Assembly (NCBI GenBank): GCA_003963245.1
Contig: RXJX01000015.1
Coordinates: 1 to 64,000, forward strand
Reading direction: 5' to 3'
Source: Neisseriaceae bacterium
GTDB taxonomy: Bacteria > Pseudomonadota > Gammaproteobacteria > Burkholderiales > UBA11063
DNA: 64,000 bases
Part shown: positions 43,203 through 50,408 of the stretch, piece after piece
Layout of the letters: the number at the start of each line of letters is the position of its first letter
How positions within the stretch are numbered: the first letter of the stretch is position 1
Position numbers and translations under genes: made by a program
Notes under the pieces: model-generated
What the model was told of the DNA's origin: nothing
Databases searched by the model: none
The model's input: the letters and a program-made list of their open reading frames with translations, nothing else

Positions 43203-43604
43203 ATGCCATGCGTACCCGCAATGATTAATCAACATCAAGTTTGCCTTGAGTTCGCTAAAGCGCTGCCAGCACAAGTTCAAGGTTTATCTAACAAAACAAC
43301 CATCCCAGATAATTATGGTTTGGTCTTTGATACACAAGCGCTAGGAAAGGGTAAAGCCGTATTTTTCACTATGAGCAATATGAAATTCCCTATCGATATA
43401 ATTTTTGTGAAAGATAAAAAAATTCAATTAATTGAATATAATGCAAAACCATGCAAAACCACACCAGATAAATGCCCGGTATATGGTGGATTTCCCGTTG
43501 ATATGGTATTAGAAACCAAAGCGGGCAATGCCAGCAAATGGGGTATCCAAATGTTTCAAAAATTTAATGTAACAAACAATACTTCTAATGGTGTTAAAAA
43601 ATGA
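43203..43604 (+). CDS. DUF192 family protein
   Basis: The sequence fits DUF192: LPAQVQGLSNKTTIPDNYGL, MKFPIDIIFVKDKKIQLIEY, CPVYGGFPVDMVLETKAG. These are small beta-barrel proteins of unknown activity, usually exported. Here no signal peptide is visible from ATG 43203 (AAGGAA upstream), though cysteines occur at residues 3 and 14. The length of 133 residues is normal. It is a permanent part of the transfer operon, between trbB and a small membrane protein, which is an unusual place for this family. Confidence 0.75.
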   Translation: MPCVPAMINQHQVCLEFAKALPAQVQGLSNKTTIPDNYGLVFDTQALGKGKAVFFTMSNMKFPIDIIFVKDKKIQLIEYNAKPCKTTPDKCPVYGGFPVDMVLETKAGNASKWGIQMFQKFNVTNNTSNGVKK

Positions 43605-43975
43605 ATCCATTTTATAAAAATTTAACCCCTCGACAAAGATTTGGATTTGCTATTATTTTGATATCATTCTTTGTTATTTATAGCATTATTGGTCTGATTA
43701 GCCACCTTTCCTCTAAACCAACTACACATAATGATTACAAAGCTACTACCGAGCCGTCTATAACCATTCAAGAGCCTAATTTTAATGCTCTTAAACAGAT
43801 GTTACCGGCGCAACATTTAAGTAATTTTTCTGATTCTGATGATTTATATAGAACCATTGAATATTATAAAGCCCACGAGTCTGAAATGAAAATTAAAATA
43901 TCTGAATGTCGAAATCATCCCCAATCCGATGTTGGCTATCAGAATTGCCTTAACGCAGAAAAAACCTTAAAATGA
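43601..43975 (+). CDS. small bitopic membrane protein in transfer operon
   Basis: Not recognised. 124 residues with one membrane helix (FGFAIILISFFVIYSIIGLI, about residues 14-33) and a mainly periplasmic tail with helical segments and two cysteines near the C-terminus (ECRNHPQSDVGYQNC). The paired cysteines and layout recall TrbK/EexN-type exclusion proteins, but similarity is too weak to assign. It overlaps both neighbours by 4 bases (ATGA), so it is strictly coupled to them. Confidence 0.65.
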   Translation: MNPFYKNLTPRQRFGFAIILISFFVIYSIIGLISHLSSKPTTHNDYKATTEPSITIQEPNFNALKQMLPAQHLSNFSDSDDLYRTIEYYKAHESEMKIKISECRNHPQSDVGYQNCLNAEKTLK

Positions 43976-44505
43976 AAAAATATCTGTTGGCAGGACTTAT
44001 TTCGTCCGCATGGTCTACCGACATTGATATATTGAATTATGTCCAGCGCTGCAGTCCAACGGTAGCTCCAAGTACGATGATTGCTATTATTAAAACCGAA
44101 TCAAATTACAATCCGCTGGCAATTAATATAAACAATAAAGGGCAGCGGCTGTTATACCAAGCGAAAAGCACTGAACAAGCTGTTGCATGGGTAAATTATC
44201 TTGAGAACCACAACTATAATTTTGATGTAGGTTTGGGACAGGTTAATATCAAAAACATTAAAAAATACGGTTACCATGCTCGAGATATGCTTGAACCATG
44301 CTTAAATCTTAAAATAGCTGGACATATATTAACCAAAAACTATGCTGCAGCTAAAAATGTTTCTTCATCTTCTGGTGATGCTTTGCTAAAAGCAATCAGC
44401 GCATATAATACCGGCAATTACCGTTCTGGATTTAATAATGGCTATGTAAAAAAAGTAGTATATAATGCAAAAAACTCCGCAATCAAACAAATTGCACAAA
44501 AATAG
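43972..44505 (+). CDS. lytic transglycosylase, VirB1/TrbN type
   Basis: Cuts peptidoglycan to make room for the transfer channel. The SLT-type fold is visible: APSTMIAIIKTESNYNP with the catalytic Glu43, then FDVGLGQVNIKNIKKYG and LLKAISAYNTGNYRSG. The N-terminus is a short hydrophobic leader (YLLAGLISSAWS). Length 177 residues. It is coupled to the upstream gene through ATGA and overlaps the following peptidase gene by 41 bases, an unusually long overlap in another frame. Confidence 0.88.
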   Translation: MKKYLLAGLISSAWSTDIDILNYVQRCSPTVAPSTMIAIIKTESNYNPLAININNKGQRLLYQAKSTEQAVAWVNYLENHNYNFDVGLGQVNIKNIKKYGYHARDMLEPCLNLKIAGHILTKNYAAAKNVSSSSGDALLKAISAYNTGNYRSGFNNGYVKKVVYNAKNSAIKQIAQK

Positions 44506-45016
44506 GTTAATTACAGTTCCAAATTTTTGTTTATTAATGATAGCAATTCTCACTATTATGAAAATAGTTCCTTACGGAGTTTATTATAATCACACCACAT
44601 CAATGCCATTGGGATTCTATTGGGTTCACAAACATAAATTCACACCTAAACAAAATCAGTTAGTATTAGTTTGCCTCACTAATAAAGAGTACCGCGAATT
44701 AGCCATTTCCCGCCAGTATTTACCCACATCAAATAATTGCGACGGTGTAGAGCCTATGTTAAAAAGGATTGCGGGTATTTCTGGAGATGCACTTTTAGCT
44801 ACGCCATTAGGAATAACAATTAATGGCCGACTAATTTCTAATACTAGAATATTGAATCAAGATGGACTGTTACGAAAAATGTCAAGTCGTTTACAAGTGG
44901 GCATTATTCCTAAAGGATATTACCTTGTTTTGGGTGATTCGCCTATGTCTTTTGATTCCAGATATTATGGGTTGGTGCCAGAATCAAATATTATTGCAAC
45001 AGCATATAAACTCTAA
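44465..45016 (+). CDS. traF: TraF-type signal peptidase (S26 family)
   Basis: Membrane serine protease of the conjugative TraF group. The N-terminal anchor is VPNFCLLMIAILTIMKIVPYG. The catalytic Ser46 lies in HTTSMPLGFYW and Lys100 in PMLKRIAG. The later boxes GYYLVLGDSPMSFDSRYYG and the end VPESNIIATAYKL match S26 peptidases. In RP4, TraF trims and cyclises the TrbC pilin; the same role is inferred here. Length 183 residues. The start at 44465 lies inside the upstream gene; ATG codons further in would lose part of the anchor. Confidence 0.85.
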   Translation: MQKTPQSNKLHKNRLITVPNFCLLMIAILTIMKIVPYGVYYNHTTSMPLGFYWVHKHKFTPKQNQLVLVCLTNKEYRELAISRQYLPTSNNCDGVEPMLKRIAGISGDALLATPLGITINGRLISNTRILNQDGLLRKMSSRLQVGIIPKGYYLVLGDSPMSFDSRYYGLVPESNIIATAYKL

Positions 45017-45027
45017 CGGAGATTACA

Positions 45028-47172
45028 ATGATTGATAATATACAAACCTATACAAGAAATTTAGCAGTAATGATCATGTCAATTATATGCTGGTATCTGT
45101 TTCTTGAGTTTATATTTTTTAGGGGTTTAATGTCATATCTGTATAGCTATCCGTGGTGGAAGCAATTGTACTATAGCTTTGGTGATATGTATGCGGTTCT
45201 GAAAGATATTCATTATCAGGCTAATAACATTAATGGCTCTAAAGAGGTACTAAAATATGCAAATATCGTATTAAACACATCGGCATTGCTTTTTTGTTTT
45301 GGCTGTTTCATAATATTCATAATAATAAACTCCGTGTTCAAAAAACTATTGCCGACTAACCTTAAACAAGAAGAAACAAGGTTTGCAAACTACTCAGAAT
45401 TAAAACGAGCTGGTTTATTACAGGACGGCGGCGCGATAATTGCCGGATATCAAAAATGGTATGGAAAAGTTGTACCTGTAACAAGCGTTGGAGAAGATCA
45501 TATCTATATGGAATCAACTACAGGTACCGGAAAATCGGTTGCTGGATCCATTCCATCAGCATTAAGCTGGAAATGGTCTATGATTGTTAATGATAATAAG
45601 GGTGAAATCTGTAAAAAGTCTGCCGGGTGGCGATATAAAGAACTTCACCAGCAAATAATTCAACTCTTTCTTTCTGTTCTTGCACCAGGTGGTGCATTTT
45701 TTAACCCATTGCAGGAAATGCGAAAATGCTCATACAATGAGCAGGGGGACGTTCAAAAACTAGGATTAATTCTGGGAAATTTAACTGATACTGAATATCT
45801 GGATTCGTCCAATCCTAACATTTATTTTGTGAGAGCGCCGATTCACTTCATTAATTCTTGTGTAATACACTGCCTGTATACTAAAACTAATCCAACAATG
45901 AAAGACGTTGCCGAAATGGTCGCGCAACGCGATATTAATGCGCTAAAAGATGAAATTTTAAATACTAACCATATAGCAAGCATTAAAGAGCTTGGTATAT
46001 TAACTGAAGCACAACTAAATTTTCTAACTGAAGAATTTGCAGGGGAATCCATTCATCCATTCGTAAAAAAGAATTTTGAAGCAATTGATATAGTGATGAA
46101 AAGTGAAAAGCAATTTGCAGGTCTGATTGACTCTGTCCGAACCATGCTGAATGTTTTTTATGACCCATTAATCCAAAAAATCACCTCAAAATCAAGCTTT
46201 ATGATACAGGATATTGTTGACAATTATAATCCCACTACATTGTATATCATTTATGAGCCAAGCGATCAAGCGCGAGTTTCGGTTATTATCCGAATGATTG
46301 TTGAAATGGCATCCCAGTACATGGTGCGTGACGGCAACAAGCCTGTCTTTAGGCATAACTTACTTCTATTGTTGGATGAGATGAAACAATTGGGTAAGCT
46401 GGGTGAAGTACAGCGAAATATGGAAATCGGGCGGTCAGCCGGTATTAAAGTTTATGCAATTGTACAAGAAAAAGCTCAACTTGAAGACGTATATGGAAAA
46501 AACCAGATTATCACTTCACAAGCACAAATCAAAGTGACTTATCGACCGAATACCAATTCAGTTGAATACGTCCAAAAATTCTTGGTCGGCAATACAGAGA
46601 AAGAGAAAACTACGTTTTCAGAATCTTCTGATAGCGGAGCACGAAATTCAACCAGTAAATCTCGACAAAATGAAGAGAAGCCGCTTTTATCAATTCAGCA
46701 ATTACTGAATTTACCGATAATTAAAAAGAAAACCATCACGATAAATTACCTGAAAAAGCTGCAGTCATTACCAAAACGAAAATATCAGATAACTAACGAA
46801 GAGTGGGTAGATATTAGTGATGCATTACGAAAAATTACGGCTAAATTTCCTAACGACACCACTGCTGCAGAACTTTATCAGTTCTTAATCAGAAACATAA
46901 ATCTTAGTTATCTTTCGGAAGAATATTACAATAAATTAATGACTAATCAAAATTTTATTGATTACATTTCCCGTCCCATCGGTAAAGAAATTGCTGTTGC
47001 TCCTGGAGACGTAATTATTAACGCATCCAATCTTTCACCATTCCGGCAATACCGTGGCAAACAATTTTGTTATATGTTTGATAAAGAGTTCCTGCGACGG
47101 AGCAAGATGCAGTTGCCACCACCTGAAGAGATAGTAGAACCAATTGATTTTGTTTATGGAAAAAAATCGTGA
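45028..47172 (+). CDS. traG: VirD4/TraG type IV coupling protein
   Basis: Membrane ATPase that brings the relaxase-DNA complex to the channel. N-terminal helices are at about residues 12-35 (MIMSIICWYLFLEFIFFRGL) and 85-110 (SALLFCFGCFIIFIIINSVF). Walker A ESTTGTGKSVAGS is at about 160-172, Walker B is LLLLLDEMKQLGKL, and the TraG motif VYAIVQEKAQLEDVYG follows. The C-terminus is an extra charged region. All ATPase motifs are intact. Length 714 residues. It ends the transfer operon; the relaxase itself is not in this operon. Confidence 0.92.
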   Translation: MIDNIQTYTRNLAVMIMSIICWYLFLEFIFFRGLMSYLYSYPWWKQLYYSFGDMYAVLKDIHYQANNINGSKEVLKYANIVLNTSALLFCFGCFIIFIIINSVFKKLLPTNLKQEETRFANYSELKRAGLLQDGGAIIAGYQKWYGKVVPVTSVGEDHIYMESTTGTGKSVAGSIPSALSWKWSMIVNDNKGEICKKSAGWRYKELHQQIIQLFLSVLAPGGAFFNPLQEMRKCSYNEQGDVQKLGLILGNLTDTEYLDSSNPNIYFVRAPIHFINSCVIHCLYTKTNPTMKDVAEMVAQRDINALKDEILNTNHIASIKELGILTEAQLNFLTEEFAGESIHPFVKKNFEAIDIVMKSEKQFAGLIDSVRTMLNVFYDPLIQKITSKSSFMIQDIVDNYNPTTLYIIYEPSDQARVSVIIRMIVEMASQYMVRDGNKPVFRHNLLLLLDEMKQLGKLGEVQRNMEIGRSAGIKVYAIVQEKAQLEDVYGKNQIITSQAQIKVTYRPNTNSVEYVQKFLVGNTEKEKTTFSESSDSGARNSTSKSRQNEEKPLLSIQQLLNLPIIKKKTITINYLKKLQSLPKRKYQITNEEWVDISDALRKITAKFPNDTTAAELYQFLIRNINLSYLSEEYYNKLMTNQNFIDYISRPIGKEIAVAPGDVIINASNLSPFRQYRGKQFCYMFDKEFLRRSKMQLPPPEEIVEPIDFVYGKKS

Positions 47173-47287
47173 TTAGTTACTAGTTTTTATAATCTATTAT
47201 GTAATTTCATGCGTTATTAGTTGGATACCACAATCACCGCAAATAATATTTAAACGTGGCTTGCCCCATATATTTATTAGACCAACA

Positions 47288-47311
47288 AGGGGCACAAATG
47301 TATACTTTTAA
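47288..47311 (+). promoter_or_regulatory. shared regulatory element, copy 3 (DNA-processing operon)
   Basis: 24 bases identical to the start of copies 1 and 2, including the core GGGGCACAAATGTATACTTT. The downstream part then differs. It stands 77 bases before the outer membrane protein gene at 47365. Confidence 0.7.
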
Positions 47312-47364
47312 ATAGTTTATGTTTTTGCGACAATTACGCTGAATAATTATTGGGAATCCAGACT

Positions 47365-47982
47365 ATGAAAAAACTATCATTGCTAGCTTTATTACCGGCG
47401 CTAGGTTTTGCCTCTGTTTCAAACGGACCGTATGCTGGTCTTGAAGCTGGTTTATCTAACCAAATAGATATATTCAATTCCGGCACTGCCTATAATCAGA
47501 ACAATTCACCAACATATGCTAATAATCAAGCTTTCCTAATGCGTTTGAATGCTGGCTATAATTTCTCTAAATACAGCGGTCTGGAATTAGGTGGTACTTA
47601 CAATTTTGGCACATCGGTACCGTATCCAAACAGTTCTGCCGCAAATATGAACATTCAGGCAACAACCCTTGATTTTTCTTGGTTACTATACTTACCTACA
47701 ACAGTTGACAGCCTATCTGTTTTTGGTCGCGTTGGCGGTGCTTATGACTGGTTAAATGGTAGCGGTGGTTGTAATTGTAATGGAACTACTGCGCCAGGCG
47801 GCGGAGCTTTCACCGATGTACTAGGTGCAGGTGTTAAGTACAACGTAACAAGTAAAACATCATTCCGTCTAGAATGGATTGCAAATGGATTGTTTTTCCC
47901 GGTCGGGATTAGCAATGGCTCAACTAACACAGCAAGCTGGACAAATCAGACTTTTCTGCTGGGTTTTAACCTCCATTTTTAA
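47365..47982 (+). CDS. OmpA-like outer membrane beta-barrel protein
   Basis: A signal peptide (LSLLALLPALGFA) precedes a barrel domain of about 190 residues with alternating strands: GPYAGLEAGLSNQ, FLMRLNAGYNFSKYSGLEL, LSVFGRVGGAYDW, and a last strand FLLGFNLHF ending in phenylalanine as needed for the BAM machinery. It resembles 8-stranded OmpA/OmpW-type barrels. ATG 47365 is chosen; the TTG upstream would block the signal peptide. First gene under the third shared regulatory element. It may be a surface exclusion or pilus-contact protein, but this is unproven. Confidence 0.75.
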   Translation: MKKLSLLALLPALGFASVSNGPYAGLEAGLSNQIDIFNSGTAYNQNNSPTYANNQAFLMRLNAGYNFSKYSGLELGGTYNFGTSVPYPNSSAANMNIQATTLDFSWLLYLPTTVDSLSVFGRVGGAYDWLNGSGGCNCNGTTAPGGGAFTDVLGAGVKYNVTSKTSFRLEWIANGLFFPVGISNGSTNTASWTNQTFLLGFNLHF

Positions 47983-47984
47983 TC

Positions 47985-49133
47985 ATGATAACATGCCCTA
48001 TCTGCAACAGTGGCAATTTAACGGAAGTCACCGGTAAATTCGGCAAATATTTCGTTTGTTCGAATCATCCACTGTGCAGAGCAAAATGCAGGTCAATCTC
48101 AGGTGAGCCAGATATTGGTTCATTGGTATCACGCTGTCCGGATACCATACTAACTTTCAACAATTCAGAGATTAAACTGGCGCTACTTAAAATAGCACAA
48201 TTAGCTTATCCTGAACATGTAATACCAGCGTTTATTGTTATATTAAAGCCACGTGAATCAAGAAGAGTTCATGGATTATGGTTTTACCCCCAACAAAATC
48301 AAATATCCAAGATTTTTATTTTCAACCTATCCAGAAAATACGAATACACACTTGCAACCTGTATTCATGAACTAGCACACCATTGTCAACATATGATTGA
48401 AGGTAAAACCAATCATAAACGAGGATTCTATGAGATTCTACAACATCTACGGATCACCGCCCATAACCATGGGTTCATAAATATTGTTGAGACATATAAC
48501 CAAATAGACAGTAATGACCGAAAAAAACTAGAGAAATATTTTGGCCAACCTCAAATGCTGGCTAACAATAAAGCAGATTTTTATATTTTTAGAGTAGATT
48601 TGCCAAACAGTAAATCTCCATTAGAAACCCAAGGTTATATATACTCTTATAAAGAACTTAACTGGGTTAAATCGGTGCCTACAAGTAATGTGTTTGAAGA
48701 AATTGACCTGCTCGAACATAACTATCCGGAATATACATACGAAATAATTAATAATCGTGAGCACTCAGTTGGAAGCATTTATTTTTGTATTGTAAGTGCA
48801 TCACAGCCCATTCATCCAGACGTACTAAGGGAGCATGGATTTATTCAAGATGAAATTAATGGTTGGATAAAACAAATAAAAGCAAAAGACTACAAAAGAA
48901 CTATTGCGCTTTGCATGAAAATAAATGCTAAACCAGTATTTAAGGGTTACGTACCAAAGACAAATACAAAGGAACGCGCGTATAAATCAATAATTGAAGT
49001 TAAAACTAAAGACCAACAGGTTTGCCCGCAGTGTAACAGTCCGTTAGTACTGACAACTGGCAAATTTGGACGATTTTACTCTTGTAGTAAATTTATTTTA
49101 GGTTGTAAGTATACTAAACCTGTAGAGGAATAA
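47985..49133 (+). CDS. SprT-like metalloprotease with two topoisomerase-type zinc ribbons
   Basis: The N-terminus has a four-cysteine ribbon (C4, C7, C25, C31) with the GKFGKYFVCSNHPLC pattern of topoisomerase I tails, and the C-terminus has another (C347, C350, C367, C374). Between them, residues 60-160 read as a SprT/Spartan-like zinc peptidase: CIHELAHHCQH holds HExxH at 128-132, with His144 in KTNHKRGFYEIL as likely third ligand. Spartan proteases degrade proteins covalently stuck to DNA. The residues from about 190 to 340 are of unknown fold. It stands three genes before topB, which has the same ribbons. Substrate inferred only. Confidence 0.72.
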   Translation: MITCPICNSGNLTEVTGKFGKYFVCSNHPLCRAKCRSISGEPDIGSLVSRCPDTILTFNNSEIKLALLKIAQLAYPEHVIPAFIVILKPRESRRVHGLWFYPQQNQISKIFIFNLSRKYEYTLATCIHELAHHCQHMIEGKTNHKRGFYEILQHLRITAHNHGFINIVETYNQIDSNDRKKLEKYFGQPQMLANNKADFYIFRVDLPNSKSPLETQGYIYSYKELNWVKSVPTSNVFEEIDLLEHNYPEYTYEIINNREHSVGSIYFCIVSASQPIHPDVLREHGFIQDEINGWIKQIKAKDYKRTIALCMKINAKPVFKGYVPKTNTKERAYKSIIEVKTKDQQVCPQCNSPLVLTTGKFGRFYSCSKFILGCKYTKPVEE

Positions 49134-49135
49134 AG

Positions 49136-49606
49136 ATGTTAATGTCTGATTTAACCCATACAAAAGCTAACAAAAAGAAGCAATTAAAAAAACAGGCGAT
49201 TATGCTTGTTATACTGTTCATTGTCTCGTTAACTGATCGCTTAATAACCGATTCAGCAGATAATCAGGTAATACAATCTGTCCATTTGTTTGTGAGATTG
49301 CTGTTGTTAATTAGTTTGTGCCTTGTAGGGTGGCGGGCGGTGAAGAATAGAAGAGAAATAATCGCCATTGAAACATTAACTGTCTGGTTGGCAAATAAAA
49401 AGATTGCTAATCTCTTAAAGGGGTCTGAACTTAATGATTTTTGTATTCCCCATCATGCAGTTAGATTAATTTTTAGAGATGATAATTACAAAACTTCACA
49501 ATTTAAGCATTATCTTACTGAACTAGGGTGGGTATTGACTTACCAAGATGCTTTTGCTTTAGAAACATATTATCGCTATGAGAATATAAATCAACAAAGC
49601 CAATAA
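49136..49606 (+). CDS. membrane protein of unknown function
   Basis: Not recognised. About 155 residues with a basic N-terminus (KANKKKQLKKQA), two hydrophobic helices (IMLVILFIVSLTDRLI and LFVRLLLLISLCLVGW), and a cytoplasmic C-terminal part of about 85 residues with a winged-helix-like run (HHAVRLIFRDDNYKTSQFKH then YLTELGWVLTYQ). The start may be ATG 49136 or 49142. It follows the metalloprotease gene by 2 bases. It could be a membrane-bound regulator or anchor for the DNA-processing proteins. Confidence 0.65.
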   Translation: MLMSDLTHTKANKKKQLKKQAIMLVILFIVSLTDRLITDSADNQVIQSVHLFVRLLLLISLCLVGWRAVKNRREIIAIETLTVWLANKKIANLLKGSELNDFCIPHHAVRLIFRDDNYKTSQFKHYLTELGWVLTYQDAFALETYYRYENINQQSQ

Positions 49607-49661
49607 TAATCAAATTATTCAACATATTGTTAAATTTTAAGATCAATTTAAGGATTTAATT

Positions 49662-50342
49662 ATGAAAAAACTAATATGGACTTTACCTATACTTGCTGTC
49701 TTTGGTTGCAGTAGTAGCAAATATCCAACTCCAAATCAAGCAAGCTTATTGCCAACAAATAGTAACCCCCACCTCCAGGCTGGCGATATTATCAATGTTA
49801 TAAATTATAGCCATCTAGGAAACTCCTTTTCTGCATTGATTAAAACACCGATTAGCTTACAAAATAATTACGTTTTACCAGCTAATATTGTAATCTCCGG
49901 TGAGTGTAAAAATAATAACCCGATAATTAATAAAATCGACCACCAGCCAATCAATATCGAAATTGCAACTAAGACAAAGAGTGGTTACTCACTATCATGT
50001 AATGATACAAATATAAAGCTACTTATGGTAATTGCTGATGCAGATTTGCCGATGAAAATATTAACACAAATAGTAACCCCTTTTCGTCCGATAAAATATG
50101 AGTCATCTGGATATGACTTTCAGGTAAAGCAGGTTCTGAGTAATAATTGGCAATACAAGATAATTATTGCAAAACAAGATGATTTACCAGTAATATTTGA
50201 AAATGACGGTAGCAATGTAACTCTAACAAATTTTAGAGCTATTGAGTCTGGGACTTTTCATACTTACTTAGTTGATACTAACACACCTAAACTTACACTA
50301 ATGTTTAATGGCCATCGAGAAGATATTATTGTATACAAGTAA
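49662..50342 (+). CDS. lipoprotein, possibly with VirB9-like C-terminal part
   Basis: Lipobox AVFGC gives Cys16. The mature chain of about 210 residues has two parts: a beta-rich N-terminal part (LQAGDIINVINYSHLGNSFS, NYVLPANIVISGECK) and a C-terminal part, YKIIIAKQDDLPVIFENDGS then TPKLTLMFNGHREDIIVYK, which recalls VirB9-type C-terminal domains. The latter is uncertain. AAGGATTTA is the ribosome binding site. It lies between the small membrane protein and topB in the third regulated operon. Confidence 0.6.
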   Translation: MKKLIWTLPILAVFGCSSSKYPTPNQASLLPTNSNPHLQAGDIINVINYSHLGNSFSALIKTPISLQNNYVLPANIVISGECKNNNPIINKIDHQPINIEIATKTKSGYSLSCNDTNIKLLMVIADADLPMKILTQIVTPFRPIKYESSGYDFQVKQVLSNNWQYKIIIAKQDDLPVIFENDGSNVTLTNFRAIESGTFHTYLVDTNTPKLTLMFNGHREDIIVYK

Positions 50343-50408
50343 TACTCTTTACTACATCTATATAGACGTAATCTAAGCATTAAACATTTATACCAGCGGA
50401 ATATCGAA

